64,000 nt of DNA from Streptomyces aurantiacus (GCF_001418335.1 NZ_LIPP01000051.1:1-64000), one strand, 5' to 3'. Counted from the stretch's first letter, positions 35,165 through 46,137 are shown. Numbers and translations: made by a program. Notes: generated from the sequence alone by a model not told the origin.

Positions 35165-36484
35165 CTACAGGGGTCCGCCGGGCTTGACCAGGCGTACCGG
35201 CTCCGGCTCGCCGCGGGGTCCGGCCAGGGGCGGCGGCTCGCTCTCGCGCGGGGCGCCGAACAGCATGCGCCGGATGTCGGCCCTGGTCTGGCGTGCCGTC
35301 TCACGGGCGCTCGCCAGGGCCTGCCGGGTGGCGCGGCCCGCGCTGCGGGCGGCCTGTGCCGCGGGCCGCCAGACGATGTCCCGCACGAGGTGCCCCGCGG
35401 GGGTGAGCACACTCAGGTACACCCACCGCACCGGCTCGACGAAGATCCACCGGAAGAGCCGGGCGAGGAACCGCCCGACGGCCAGCGATACGTACCCGGC
35501 GACCCGCCAGGCGTGTCCCAGCGCCTCGCCGATCTCCCGCGCGACGACGGCGAGGCCTCGCCCGAACGGGGCGAGCACCCAGCGCCACAGGGCGACGAGG
35601 GGCACGACGAGGAGCCACCGCAAAAGCGTCCCGACAACCATGGCGAGCCAAACCCCCACGACCCGCACTCCCCGGCCCACCCATGTCATGCCGGCCCACA
35701 GCCCTCCACCGACCCACGTGATGCCGGCCCACAACCCACTGCAGACCCACACGACACCGGCCCAGAGCCCACTGCAGATCCGCACGACGCCGGCCCAGAA
35801 GCCCCGGGAAACCCATGTCACGCCCGCCCACACACCACGGCCGACCCATGTGATGGCGGCCCACAGTCCCAGGGTCGCCCAGGCAAATCCCCGCCCGGTC
35901 GGCGCGAGCAGCGCCCGGTACAGCCATCCGGCGGGAGTGACGATCGCCACCCGCCACAGCCAGGCGCACCCGGCCCCGAACCCCCGCAGGGCCAGCACCG
36001 CACCGTGTCCGAGGGGCGTCAGCACCCACCCGTACAGCCACCGGGCGGGGACGACGAGCAGCACGTGCCCGAGCCAGGCGAGCCCCCGGCCCACCGGCAC
36101 GGCCACGTAACGCCACAGCCCGACCCACGGCCAGACGAACACGAACCTGCCCAGCCACAACAGCACCTGCCCGAGACCGGTCAGCAGCCACCCGACGACG
36201 GTCGCGATGCCTTCCGCCAGCCATACGAAGGCCCGGCCGACGGGCGCGAACATCCAGACGAGCGCCCGGCCGAAGGGCCGGAACAGCGCGTCGCCGAGGA
36301 ACCGGCCACCGACGACCAGCGCGTCCCACACCAGCCGCACGGGCACGACCAGCACGAACACCACGATCCGCACCGGAATACGAATGGCGACGGCGAGACA
36401 CCCCTCGGCAGGAGCGACGTCCCGCTGCCGCACGGGAGTCTCGGGTGGCGCGGGCCGCGGCGACTTCTCCAGGTCCATACCCAC
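35165..36484 (-). CDS. Repeat-rich Trp/Val membrane protein, function unknown
   Basis: 439 residues (GTG 36484, or ATG 36478). Nearly the whole length between 30 and 370 is hydrophobic, rich in Trp, Val, Gly and Arg, in short amphipathic segments such as PVGRGLAWLGHVLLVVPARWLYGWVL. Residues about 205-268 are six tandem 11-residue units of the form GLWAGxTWVGR, encoded by 33-bp DNA repeats. There are hardly any acidic residues in this part. The C-terminus is an Arg/Ala helix and a Pro-rich tail. The periodicity (Gly plus aromatic every 11 residues, Arg in between) suggests membrane-surface helices or beta-like stacking rather than normal helices. I recognise no family. It sits between the two radical-SAM partner genes. 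Confidence 0.7.
   Translation of the reverse strand: MGMDLEKSPRPAPPETPVRQRDVAPAEGCLAVAIRIPVRIVVFVLVVPVRLVWDALVVGGRFLGDALFRPFGRALVWMFAPVGRAFVWLAEGIATVVGWLLTGLGQVLLWLGRFVFVWPWVGLWRYVAVPVGRGLAWLGHVLLVVPARWLYGWVLTPLGHGAVLALRGFGAGCAWLWRVAIVTPAGWLYRALLAPTGRGFAWATLGLWAAITWVGRGVWAGVTWVSRGFWAGVVRICSGLWAGVVWVCSGLWAGITWVGGGLWAGMTWVGRGVRVVGVWLAMVVGTLLRWLLVVPLVALWRWVLAPFGRGLAVVAREIGEALGHAWRVAGYVSLAVGRFLARLFRWIFVEPVRWVYLSVLTPAGHLVRDIVWRPAAQAARSAGRATRQALASARETARQTRADIRRMLFGAPRESEPPPLAGPRGEPEPVRLVKPGGPL
35679..35870 (-). repeat. 33-bp tandem repeats (about six units)
   Basis: Units beginning ACCCATGTCATGCCGGCCCA follow one another every 33 bases from 35679 to 35870 with roughly 70-85 per cent identity. They are in frame and encode the 11-residue GLWAGxTWVGR motif on the minus strand. 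Confidence 0.85.
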
Positions 36485-36493
36485 CAGGACGCG

Positions 36494-36937
36494 TCAACGG
36501 CCCGTTCGGATGCAGAATCGGCCTCTTGCTGCCGGCGGTACGCGGCCTTCGGCGAGGCCGACCGGCGCTGAACGGTGTTCGGGCTGGTCGTCCATGGTCG
36601 TATCTCCGACGGTGCTGGGGGCATCAGCCGCGTCGCTGCCACCAGCGCCGCTTCGACTCGGCCTGCCGAGAACGGTCTGCGGTCTCACCAGAGGCAGGTC
36701 TCCGTTCCAACGGATGCTGTCGCCGCTGGTGCGCGTAACCTCGCCGACCACCACAGCCTGCTCTCGGGCACCGTCCTCGATGATGTGACCCAGCACGTAG
36801 GCCGCGATCGGGTGCTCACCGAGACCGGCGACGTCCTCTTCCGTGGCGGCGATGCCTTCGGTGATCTCGTCGGTCGTCCAACTCCACCCCTTGCGAGCGC
36901 CGTGCGCGTGCAATCCGGTGGTGGGCATGACCGCCAC
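36494..36937 (-). CDS. Small orphan ORF, possible eroded gene
   Basis: 147 residues from GTG 36937 (or ATG 36928). The first 75 residues look like a folded acidic domain (TDEITEGIAATEEDVAGLGEHPIAAYVLGHIIEDGAREQAVVVGEV, then DSIRWNGDLPLVRPQTVLG); the rest is low-complexity. Codon use is less GC-biased than its neighbours (AGA, TTG, GAA and GGT occur), suggesting foreign origin. The reading frame remains open upstream to the stop of the radical-SAM gene, and the upstream text (EVIRFAQGWTHLGDLG) also looks protein-like but has no start codon. The true 5' end may therefore be damaged or start on a rare codon. Not recognised. Confidence 0.42.
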   Translation of the reverse strand: MAVMPTTGLHAHGARKGWSWTTDEITEGIAATEEDVAGLGEHPIAAYVLGHIIEDGAREQAVVVGEVTRTSGDSIRWNGDLPLVRPQTVLGRPSRSGAGGSDAADAPSTVGDTTMDDQPEHRSAPVGLAEGRVPPAARGRFCIRTGR

Positions 36938-37006
36938 CCCCAGGTCGCCGAGATGAGTCCACCCCTGCGCGAAGCGGATGACCTCGCCCTCACCACCTCG
37001 CTCAGG

Positions 37007-38971
<1,965 letters not shown>

Positions 38972-39107
38972 CTGGCGAACCTTCGTGAGCTGACAAGGGG
39001 GGACTGTCAAGCCTAACGTGCCCACGGGCAGCCCCCGTCCGCCGTTCGGAGCCACCCGCAGGGACCCCTCCGGGCACACGCCCCTCCACTACGCGTCCCG
39101 GCGCCGC

Positions 39108-40622
39108 TCAGACGCTCGTCCCCTTCCTGATCGTCTCCCACGCCCCGGGCAGCTCGGCCTCCACGGCGGTGGCGGCGCGCTCCTCACGCCCGTACAGGAC
39201 CCCGTACGTGAAGCTGTTCTCCCCCGCCGCGTGCGCCTGGGTCGCCAGGTCACGCAGCGCCTCCCGGGCCATCACGCTGTCCTGGTGCTCGCCGAGCAGG
39301 CTCTGGAGCGACTTCATGTCGCTCACCAGGCTCTTCGCGGGTTTCCCGAGGACGGGCGCGGCGAGTTCGGCCGCGTAACGGGTGCGCTTGGTCTTCTTGC
39401 GGGCCTCGTGGATCGCGAGGTCACGGCTCTCGCCGGGCGGCAGCTCGATGGCCTCCCCGACCAGTCCTGACAGCTTGTCGAAATCCTTGCGCACGGCCTT
39501 CGTGACCGCCTTCTGTGTGGTGTCCGCGGCGGCCTCGCGCAGCGGCGGGGTGGCGAGCAGCGCGTCGAGGGAGACCAGGAGATCCAGGTAGCGGGCGCCG
39601 TCGAGGACCGCGACCAGGCGGCGCCTGGAGCCGGCCCGACGGGCGTTCGCCCAGGTGCGCAGCCGGCCGCGGACGGGCCCGGCGAGCAGGGCGCGCGGCA
39701 GTTCGCCGAGATTCCCGGTGAGCCGCTCGGTCAGGACCTCGTGGTCGCGGTCGACGCCCAGCTCCCCCGCCAGCCACTTCAGTTCGTCGCGGATCGGGTC
39801 GGTGACGGCCCGGTCCAGGACATTGCCGTACGAGCGGAAGGTGCTGCGCAGCCGGCGGGTGGCGACGCGCATGCTGTGCACGGCGTCGTGGACGTCCCGC
39901 CGGACGGCCGGGTCGAGTTCGACGATCGCGTCGCGCTGGGTCCGGACGTACGCGAGGACGTGGTCGCCCGCGGTGACGGGCGCCGCCCGCACGACGGCCG
40001 CCTTGCGCGGCCTGCGGCCGGTCTCCTCCAGTGCCCTGGCGAGCTTGGACGCCGACGTGGAGCGGGAGACGCCTGCCTTACGCAGTTTCTTCTCGACCTT
40101 GTCGAGGAAGGCGGGGTCGCCGTCGTCCGCCAGTTCGACCTCGATCTCGGTCCACCGGGCGGTGCCGTCGCCGCCGCTGAGCCGCTCGGCCTCTACGCGG
40201 TCGACGCTGATCTCGGCGAGCAGGCCCCCGGCCTCGTCGACGAGGTGGCGGACGTCGCGGGCCGACCGCAGCCGTACGACGGGGATCAGCTCGGCCCCGC
40301 GCACCCGGGAGCGGACGAGTCCGGTGAAGGTGCGGGGCACGGTGTCGGACAGCGGGGCGTGGATCTCGTCCCGTACGCCCTCGGAGACGGGAAGTTTCAG
40401 ATGCCAGCCCGCGTCGTCGCCACCGGTGCGGCGACGCAGGGTGAGTGACGCGGCGGCGAGGCGTTGGTCGGCCGTGTCGTAGTAGGTCGCGTCGAGTTCG
40501 GCGACGCCCTTGTCGACGACGGCCGAGACGCCCGGGACACGCGTCAGGTCCGGCAGATCCGACAGTCCGGCATGCTCATCGGCTTCGTACTTACGCTCGA
40601 TCTCCCGCTTTGTCTCCGCCAT
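39108..40622 (-). CDS. CYTH and CHAD domain protein
   Basis: 504 residues. CYTH comes first: EIERKYEAD is the ExExK triphosphate-binding signature near residue 7, with further charged strands (YYDTADQRLAAASLTLRRRTGG, WHLKLPV). CHAD follows from about residue 215 with conserved His and Arg helices (DVHDAVHSMRVATRRLRSTFRSY; IHEARKKTKRTRYAAEL). CYTH domains hydrolyse triphosphates and CHAD domains bind polyphosphate, so the protein probably cleaves or attaches to inorganic polyphosphate granules. It is transcribed alone, ahead of the TIGR03960 gene. Confidence 0.95.
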   Translation of the reverse strand: MAETKREIERKYEADEHAGLSDLPDLTRVPGVSAVVDKGVAELDATYYDTADQRLAAASLTLRRRTGGDDAGWHLKLPVSEGVRDEIHAPLSDTVPRTFTGLVRSRVRGAELIPVVRLRSARDVRHLVDEAGGLLAEISVDRVEAERLSGGDGTARWTEIEVELADDGDPAFLDKVEKKLRKAGVSRSTSASKLARALEETGRRPRKAAVVRAAPVTAGDHVLAYVRTQRDAIVELDPAVRRDVHDAVHSMRVATRRLRSTFRSYGNVLDRAVTDPIRDELKWLAGELGVDRDHEVLTERLTGNLGELPRALLAGPVRGRLRTWANARRAGSRRRLVAVLDGARYLDLLVSLDALLATPPLREAAADTTQKAVTKAVRKDFDKLSGLVGEAIELPPGESRDLAIHEARKKTKRTRYAAELAAPVLGKPAKSLVSDMKSLQSLLGEHQDSVMAREALRDLATQAHAAGENSFTYGVLYGREERAATAVEAELPGAWETIRKGTSV

Positions 40623-40686
40623 GATCTGAATCTAGACGCGATCGAGGCCCCTGGGCAGCCCCCGAACCCCGTATGGATCGCCGACC

Positions 40687-40746
40687 CGCGCCCCGTAAGG
40701 GGCGCGGGGAACTGCGCGCCCAGCCCCCACACACCCGCACCCGACA
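40687..40746. repeat. Dispersed palindromic repeat, copy B
   Basis: CGCGCCCC-GTAA-GGGGCGCG hairpin (40687-40706), then GGAACTGCGCG, CCCAGCCCCCAC and ACCCGCACCCGACA. This is the same core and trailing text as copies C and D. It lies after the rodA stop, where it can terminate the mre operon. Confidence 0.8.
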
Positions 40747-40790
40747 GGCAGCCCGCACCCCTCGGGGCCACGCCAACCCCAGTGGAACGC

Positions 40791-41990
40791 CTACGCCGAC
40801 ATGGGGCGCTGCACCCTGATCGACTGCAACAGCCCTATGGCCACCCACACCGCGAACATCGACGAACCTCCGTACGAGACGAAGGGCAGTGGGAGTCCCG
40901 CGACCGGCATGATGCCCAGCGTCATCCCGACGTTCTCGAAGGACTGGAAGGCGAACCAGGCGATGATCCCGGCGGCCACGATCGTGCCGTACAGCTCGGT
41001 CGTCTCGCGGGCGATGCGGCAGGCCCGCCACAGGACGACGCCGAGCAGGAGCAGGATGAGCCCGGCGCCGAGGAAGCCGAGCTCCTCGCCCGCGACCGTG
41101 AAGACGAAGTCCGTCTGCTGCTCGGGCACGAACTGGCCGGTGGTCTGCGAGCCCTTGCCGAGGCCGGTGCCGAACAGGCCTCCTGAGCCGATCGCGATCC
41201 GCGCCTGGTTGGTGTTGTAGCCGACGCCCGCCGGGTCCAGCTTCGGGTTGGCGAAGGCCGCGAAGCGGTTGATCTGGTACTCGTCGAGGATCTTGAGCTG
41301 CCAGACCGCGATCGCCCCGAGGGCGCCGGCTCCGATCAGGCCGAAGATCCAGCGGTTGGAGGCGCCGGAGGCGAGCAGCACACCGAGCACGATGATGACC
41401 ATGACCATGACCGAGCCGAGGTCGGGCATGAGCAGGACGACCAGTATCGGTACGACGGCGAGGCCCAGCGACTGCAGGACGGTGCGGTGGTCGGGGATCG
41501 CCTTGTCGCCCGCGTCGACCCGGGCCGCGAGCAGCATCGCCATGCCCAGGATGATCGTGATCTTCACGAACTCGGAGGGCTGGAGCGAGAAGCCGCCGCC
41601 GACGATGATCCACGCGTGCGCGCCGTTGACGGTCGCGCCGAGCGGGGTCAGCACCAGCAGGACCAGGAAGACGGAGAGCCCGTACAGGATCGGTACGGCC
41701 GTGCGCAGGGTGCGGTGGCCGAGCCAGACCGTGCCGATCATCAGGGCGAAGCCGATGCCCGTGTTGAGCAGATGCCGGAACAGGAAGTAGTACGGGTCTC
41801 CCTGGTTGAGCTCGGTGCGGTTGCGGGTCGCCGAGTAGACGAGGGCCGCGCCGATGAAGGAGAGCGCGATGGCCGCGAACAGTATCGGCCAGTCGAGTCT
41901 GCGGGCCAGCGAGTCGCGGGCGAACAGCCGGGTCCAGCCGGCGCGTTCGGGCCCGTATCCGGAGACGGAGAAGCCGTTCGCGCCGGTCAT
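40791..41990 (-). CDS. rodA: RodA/SEDS peptidoglycan glycosyltransferase
   Basis: 399 residues from ATG 41990, whose A-T-G overlaps the pbp2 stop (ATGA). About ten membrane helices; SEDS signatures include GAHAWIIVGGGFSLQPSEFVKI and the C-terminal GIMPVAGLPLPFVSYGGSSM. It polymerises glycan strands together with its class B partner encoded just upstream. In S. coelicolor this gene (sfr) and the mre genes are needed for spore wall synthesis rather than hyphal growth. Last gene of the mre operon. Confidence 0.97.
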   Translation of the reverse strand: MTGANGFSVSGYGPERAGWTRLFARDSLARRLDWPILFAAIALSFIGAALVYSATRNRTELNQGDPYYFLFRHLLNTGIGFALMIGTVWLGHRTLRTAVPILYGLSVFLVLLVLTPLGATVNGAHAWIIVGGGFSLQPSEFVKITIILGMAMLLAARVDAGDKAIPDHRTVLQSLGLAVVPILVVLLMPDLGSVMVMVIIVLGVLLASGASNRWIFGLIGAGALGAIAVWQLKILDEYQINRFAAFANPKLDPAGVGYNTNQARIAIGSGGLFGTGLGKGSQTTGQFVPEQQTDFVFTVAGEELGFLGAGLILLLLGVVLWRACRIARETTELYGTIVAAGIIAWFAFQSFENVGMTLGIMPVAGLPLPFVSYGGSSMFAVWVAIGLLQSIRVQRPMSA

Positions 41991-44245
41991 GCGAGCGACC
42001 TCCGCCTCTTCTTCGGGTGGCGGGCCGAGCGTCTGCGCGTGTTCCGGTCGGTGCCGGTGCCGGTGTTCGGCACAGTGGCGGCCGGGTTGTCGTACGCCAC
42101 CTGCTGCTGTCCCTCCTCGGTGGCCTGTTCCTCCTCCTTGGGCGGGTACACCTCGGCCTTCGGGGAGTCGATCGACCCGTCCTTCTGGACCTTCGGCAGA
42201 TTCTTCTGCGGCGTGTAGAGCAGGGCCTTCTTCTGGTCGATCTTGCCGTCCTCGGAGACTCCGTACAGCGCGTTGTAGATCTTGCGCACGGCGGGGCCCG
42301 AGGCGCCGGAACCGGTACCGCCCTGGGAGATGGTCATGATGACCGTGTAGTCCTTGGTGTACGTGGCGAACCACGAGGTCGTCTGCTTGCCGTAGACCTC
42401 GGCCGTACCCGTCTTGGCGTGCATCGGGATCTTGTCCTGCGGCCAGCCGTCGAACCGCCAGGCGGCCGTACCGCGGGTCGCGACTCCCGCGAGGGCGCCG
42501 TCTATGGCGTCGCGGGTGCTCTTCGTCATCGGCAGTTTGCCGTGCGACTTCGGCTCGATCTCCTGGACGGTCCTGCCGTCCGGGCTGATGATCGCCTTGC
42601 CGACGCTCGGGTCGTAGAGCGTGCCGCCGTTGGAGATGGCCCCGTAGATCGTCGCCATCTGGATCGGTGTGACGAGTGTGTCGCCCTGGCCGATCGAGTA
42701 GTTGACGGAGTCACCGGCGCGCATCCGGTTGCCTTCGAGGCAGTTCTCGTACGCGATCTGCTGGGCGTACGAGCCGCCCTTCTTGCCGGACTTGCACCAG
42801 GCGTCCTTGTTGGCCTTCCAGTAGTCCTGCTTCCACTGGCGGTCGGGGACGCGGCCGGCGACCTCGTTCGGCAGGTCGATGCCGGTCTCCTTGCCGAGGC
42901 CGAACTGGTGGGCCGTCTTGTAGAACCAGTTCTTGGCGTTCTTCTTCGGCGTGATGCCGCCGTCCTTCTTCCACTCCGCGTGCGAGAGGCCGTAGAAGAC
43001 GGTGTCGCAGGAGACCTCAAGGGCGCGGCCGAGGCTGATCGGGCCGTACCCCTTGGACTCGAAGTTCTTGAAGACCTGGCCGCCGATGGAGTACGAGGCG
43101 CCGCATTGGTAGGGGCCTTCGAAGGAGTAGCCGGCGTTTATGGCGGCGGCCGTCGGAACGACCTTGAAGATCGAGCCGGGGGCCGACTGGCCCTGGATGG
43201 CGCGGTTCAGGAGCGGGTAGTTGGAGGCCTTGCCGGTGAGCTTCGTGTAGTCCTTGCCGGAGATTCCGCCGACCCAGGCGTTCGGGTCGTACGACGGGTT
43301 GGACGCCATCGACACGACCCGGCCGGTCTTGGCCTCCATGACGACGACGGCACCGGAGTCGGCCTTGTAGTTCTCCCCGGTGTTCTTGTCGAACTCGGTA
43401 CGGGCGACCTTCATCGCCTCGTTCAGTTCGTACTCGGCGACGCGCTGGACGCGCGAGTCGATGCTGGTGACGACGTTCGCACCGGGCTCGGCCTTGTCGC
43501 TCTCGGCCTGGCCGATGACCCGGCCGAGGTTGTCGACCTCGTAGCGGGTGACGCCGGCCTTGCCGCGCAGTTCGCTGTCGTACTGGCGCTCAAGGCCCGA
43601 GCGGCCCACCTGGTCGGAGCGCAGATACGGCGAGTCGCTGTCCTCGGCCTTGGTGATCTCCTCGTCGGTGACGGGCGAGAGATAGCCGAGGACCTGCGCG
43701 GTGTTGGCCTTGCCGGGGGCGGCGTAGCGGCGGACTGCCTGCGGTTCCGCGGTGATGCCGGGGAAGTCCTCGGCGCGCTCGCGGATCTGCAGGGCCTGCT
43801 TGGGTGTGGCCTCGTCGGTGATGGGGATCGGCTGGTAGGGCGAGCCGTTCCAGCACGGCTGCGGCGTCTTCGCGTCGCACAGCCGGACCTTGTCGCGGAC
43901 GTCCGCGGCCTTCATGCCGAGGACGCCAGCGAGTTTGGCGAGGACGGCGGCGCCGTCGTCCTTCATCTTCGACAGGTCGGTGCGGGACGCGGAGACCACG
44001 AGCCGGGTCTCGTTGTCGGCGATCGGCACCCCGCGGGCGTCCAGGATCGAGCCGCGCACGGCGGGGCTGACGACCTGCTGGACGTGGTTGCCGGAGGCCT
44101 CCTTGGCGTACTCGTCGCCGTTGCGGATCTGGAGGTACCAGAGGCGTCCGCCGAGGGTGCCGAGGAGGGACAGTACGAGGATCTGGATGACGACGAGCCG
44201 GATCTGGACCCGTGGGGTCCGGCCGGTCTCGGGAATGTTGGTCAC
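41987..44245 (-). CDS. pbp2: Class B penicillin-binding protein 2
   Basis: 752 residues. One N-terminal membrane helix (VVIQILVLSLLGTLGGRLWYL), a dimerisation domain with RGSILDARGVPIADN, and a transpeptidase domain with SxxK (SAPGSIFK, about residue 355), SxN (SVN near GDSVNYSIGQGD) and KTGT (about residue 611). A 70-residue Glu/Gln then Arg/Lys-rich tail ends the protein. It crosslinks peptidoglycan made by RodA, with which it is translationally coupled. Upstream lie mreD and mreC. Confidence 0.97.
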   Translation of the reverse strand: MTNIPETGRTPRVQIRLVVIQILVLSLLGTLGGRLWYLQIRNGDEYAKEASGNHVQQVVSPAVRGSILDARGVPIADNETRLVVSASRTDLSKMKDDGAAVLAKLAGVLGMKAADVRDKVRLCDAKTPQPCWNGSPYQPIPITDEATPKQALQIRERAEDFPGITAEPQAVRRYAAPGKANTAQVLGYLSPVTDEEITKAEDSDSPYLRSDQVGRSGLERQYDSELRGKAGVTRYEVDNLGRVIGQAESDKAEPGANVVTSIDSRVQRVAEYELNEAMKVARTEFDKNTGENYKADSGAVVVMEAKTGRVVSMASNPSYDPNAWVGGISGKDYTKLTGKASNYPLLNRAIQGQSAPGSIFKVVPTAAAINAGYSFEGPYQCGASYSIGGQVFKNFESKGYGPISLGRALEVSCDTVFYGLSHAEWKKDGGITPKKNAKNWFYKTAHQFGLGKETGIDLPNEVAGRVPDRQWKQDYWKANKDAWCKSGKKGGSYAQQIAYENCLEGNRMRAGDSVNYSIGQGDTLVTPIQMATIYGAISNGGTLYDPSVGKAIISPDGRTVQEIEPKSHGKLPMTKSTRDAIDGALAGVATRGTAAWRFDGWPQDKIPMHAKTGTAEVYGKQTTSWFATYTKDYTVIMTISQGGTGSGASGPAVRKIYNALYGVSEDGKIDQKKALLYTPQKNLPKVQKDGSIDSPKAEVYPPKEEEQATEEGQQQVAYDNPAATVPNTGTGTDRNTRRRSARHPKKRRRSLA

Positions 44246-44314
44246 TGCTCCCCCTCCCTCAGCTCGTGCGGTGTGCAGTTGTCGTGCGGTGTGCTGGTGT
44301 CGTGAGTGCCGCTG

Positions 44315-44986
44315 TCACAGCCGCTTGACCCCCTTGATCCGTCCCGCCCGGGCCGCCCGCGCCTTGGCCGCCTTCACTCTGAGTCCGCCGCGCTGGCTGC
44401 CGATGCGCAGGCCCGTGCCGGCGGTGAGCCAGCCCGCGGCGACGTCGGCGGGCTTGGCGGAAGCGCTGGTGTCGGCGAGCGGATCGTTCTCCGCGCGCCG
44501 GGCCAGGGCCATGATCCCGGGGACCACGAACGGGGCGAGGAGCAGGTCGTACAGGGCGGCCGTGAACAGCAGGTTGCCGAGGCCCACATGGCGCGCTGCG
44601 GTGTCGCCGACGAGGGCGCCCACTCCCGCGTACAGGAGGGTGGAGCCGACCGCGGCGGCCACGACCACGGCCATCGGGCCCGTCGCGGATCTGAGCCTGC
44701 CGTTGTCGGGCTTGGCGAGTCCGGCGAGGTAGCCGATGACGCACAGCACGAGGGCGTAGCGCCCGGCGGCGTGGTCGGCGGGCGGGGCCAGGTCGGCGAG
44801 CAGCCCGGCGCCGAAGCCGACGAGGGCGCCGCCGACGTGGCCGTAGACCAGGGCGAGGCCGAGGACGGTGAGCAGCAGGAGGTCCGGTACGGCGCCCGGC
44901 AGGTGCAGCCGGGCCAGGACGCTGACCTGGATCACCAGGGCGACGATCACCAGGGTCGCGGAGAGCAGCATTCGGTTGAAGCGCAT
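44315..44986 (-). CDS. mreD: Rod shape-determining protein MreD
   Basis: 223 residues, about five membrane helices in the first 165 (MLLSATLVIVALVIQVSVLARL onward), then a basic Ala/Arg-rich tail (KAAKARAARAGRIKGVKRL) that is longer than in rods such as E. coli. MreD couples MreC and PBP2/RodA. 14 bp separate it from mreC. Confidence 0.95.
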   Translation of the reverse strand: MRFNRMLLSATLVIVALVIQVSVLARLHLPGAVPDLLLLTVLGLALVYGHVGGALVGFGAGLLADLAPPADHAAGRYALVLCVIGYLAGLAKPDNGRLRSATGPMAVVVAAAVGSTLLYAGVGALVGDTAARHVGLGNLLFTAALYDLLLAPFVVPGIMALARRAENDPLADTSASAKPADVAAGWLTAGTGLRIGSQRGGLRVKAAKARAARAGRIKGVKRL

Positions 44987-45000
44987 GGGGAACTCAGCTC

Positions 45001-45990
45001 CTACTGCTCTTGCTGCAGGCCGTCGGCGGACGCTTCGCCCGAGGGTGTGACCGTCACGGTCACGGTGGGCGTGGGCGTTGGCTTCGGTTTGGGCGGCAGC
45101 ACCTCGTCGCGCGGGTCCTTGCGCGGGGCCTGGACGACGACACCGACGATGTCGAGCTTGGAGAAGGACACGAACGGCGTGACGTAGATCGTGCGGGTCA
45201 GGTCGCCGCCGGAGGGGTCGACGCGGGAGACCAGGCCGACGGGGACGCCGGGCACGAACGGCTTGTCGGCCTGGGAGCCGAAGGTGACCAGGCGGTCGCC
45301 CTTCTTGATCTTGGCCTTGCCGTTGAGCAGTTCCACGCGCAGCGGACGGTCGCCCTGGCCGGCGGCGAAGCCGAGCTCGTCGGTGGACTCCATACGCGTA
45401 CCGACCGTGAAGTCGGGGTCGTTGGCGAGCAGCACGGTGGCGGTGCGGGGGCCCACGGTGGTGACGCGCCCGACCAGTCCGTCTCCGTTGAGTACGGTCA
45501 TGTCGCGCTGGACGCCGTCGTTGGCGCCGACGTCGATGGTGACGGTCCAGGAGAAGCCCTGGGCCGCTCCTATGGCGATGACCTCGGCGCCCTTGATCCC
45601 GTACTGCCCGGCGCCCGCCGTCTTGAGCATCTTGTCGAACTGTCCCAGACGGCTGCGGTTGCGGTCGTCGCTGCCCAGTTTCGCCTTCAACTCGGCGTTG
45701 TCGCGCTCCAGTCGGGCGACGCGGTCGTGGCGGCCGCCGGAGTCCTTCACGGCCTGGATCGCGTTGCCGACGGGATCGACCGCGGTCGACACCCCGTCCT
45801 CGATCGGGCCGAAGACCGTGGCGGCGCCGCGGCGGGCACCGTCCACCGGGGAGTCCTCACCACCGCGGATGTCCACCGTGATCAATGCGAACGCGATGGC
45901 GATCAGCAGCACCAGGAGCAGCCGGCTCTCTCGTGTGTCCCTCACGTGCGGCGGCCGTGCCTTCCTCGTCGGAATTCGTGTATGGCTCAC
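45001..45990 (-). CDS. mreC: Cell shape protein MreC
   Basis: 329 residues (GTG 45990; a second GTG, 14 codons in, is an alternative start). Short cytoplasmic N-terminus, membrane helix (LLLVLLIAIAFALIT), coiled coil (HDRVARLERDNAELKAKLG) and the paired beta-barrel MreC domain (VIAIGAAQGFSWTVTIDVGANDGV, LLANDPDFTVGTRM). A Pro/Thr tail (PKPTPTPTVTVTVTP) is actinobacterial. It is separated from mreB by a strong hairpin, so mreC-rodA is expressed at a lower level or from its own promoter. Confidence 0.97.
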   Translation of the reverse strand: MSHTRIPTRKARPPHVRDTRESRLLLVLLIAIAFALITVDIRGGEDSPVDGARRGAATVFGPIEDGVSTAVDPVGNAIQAVKDSGGRHDRVARLERDNAELKAKLGSDDRNRSRLGQFDKMLKTAGAGQYGIKGAEVIAIGAAQGFSWTVTIDVGANDGVQRDMTVLNGDGLVGRVTTVGPRTATVLLANDPDFTVGTRMESTDELGFAAGQGDRPLRVELLNGKAKIKKGDRLVTFGSQADKPFVPGVPVGLVSRVDPSGGDLTRTIYVTPFVSFSKLDIVGVVVQAPRKDPRDEVLPPKPKPTPTPTVTVTVTPSGEASADGLQQEQ

Positions 45991-46017
45991 CCGGCGGCGT
46001 CGTCCCGCGGGTCTTCA

Positions 46018-46053
46018 GGTCTACGGGTCTACGGGTCTACGGGTCTACGGGGG
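46018..46053. repeat. Four tandem GTCTACGGG nonamers
   Basis: GTCTACGGG is repeated four times without spacer between mreC and mreB, just upstream of the mreC start in transcript direction. Too short for a CRISPR; possibly a slippage-generated spacer or a regulatory array. Confidence 0.75.
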
Positions 46054-46088
46054 TCTTATGGGGGAGCTTATGTCTCAATATCAGCGAT

Positions 46089-46122
46089 CCGCCGTACGAG
46101 AAGGGATCATCTCGTACGGCGG
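46089..46122 (-). terminator. Terminator between mreB and mreC
   Basis: CCGCCGTACGAGA (46089-46101) and TCTCGTACGGCGG (46110-46122) pair perfectly over 13 bp around an eight-base loop, 16 bases after the mreB stop. I recall that in S. coelicolor most mreB transcripts end at such a hairpin; the structure here fits that. Confidence 0.85.
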
Positions 46123-46137
46123 AATCGAAGAGTTACG

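Noticed and set aside
35679..35870. CRISPR-like array of 33-bp units
   Set aside because: Units follow without unique spacers, are in frame and encode an 11-residue repeat.
42017..44305. 762-codon plus-strand frame
   Set aside because: Antisense to pbp2, whose catalytic motifs are intact.
46018..46053. CRISPR or origin iterons from nonamer repeats
   Set aside because: Only four nine-base units with no spacers, no replication gene nearby; in a cell-shape operon.
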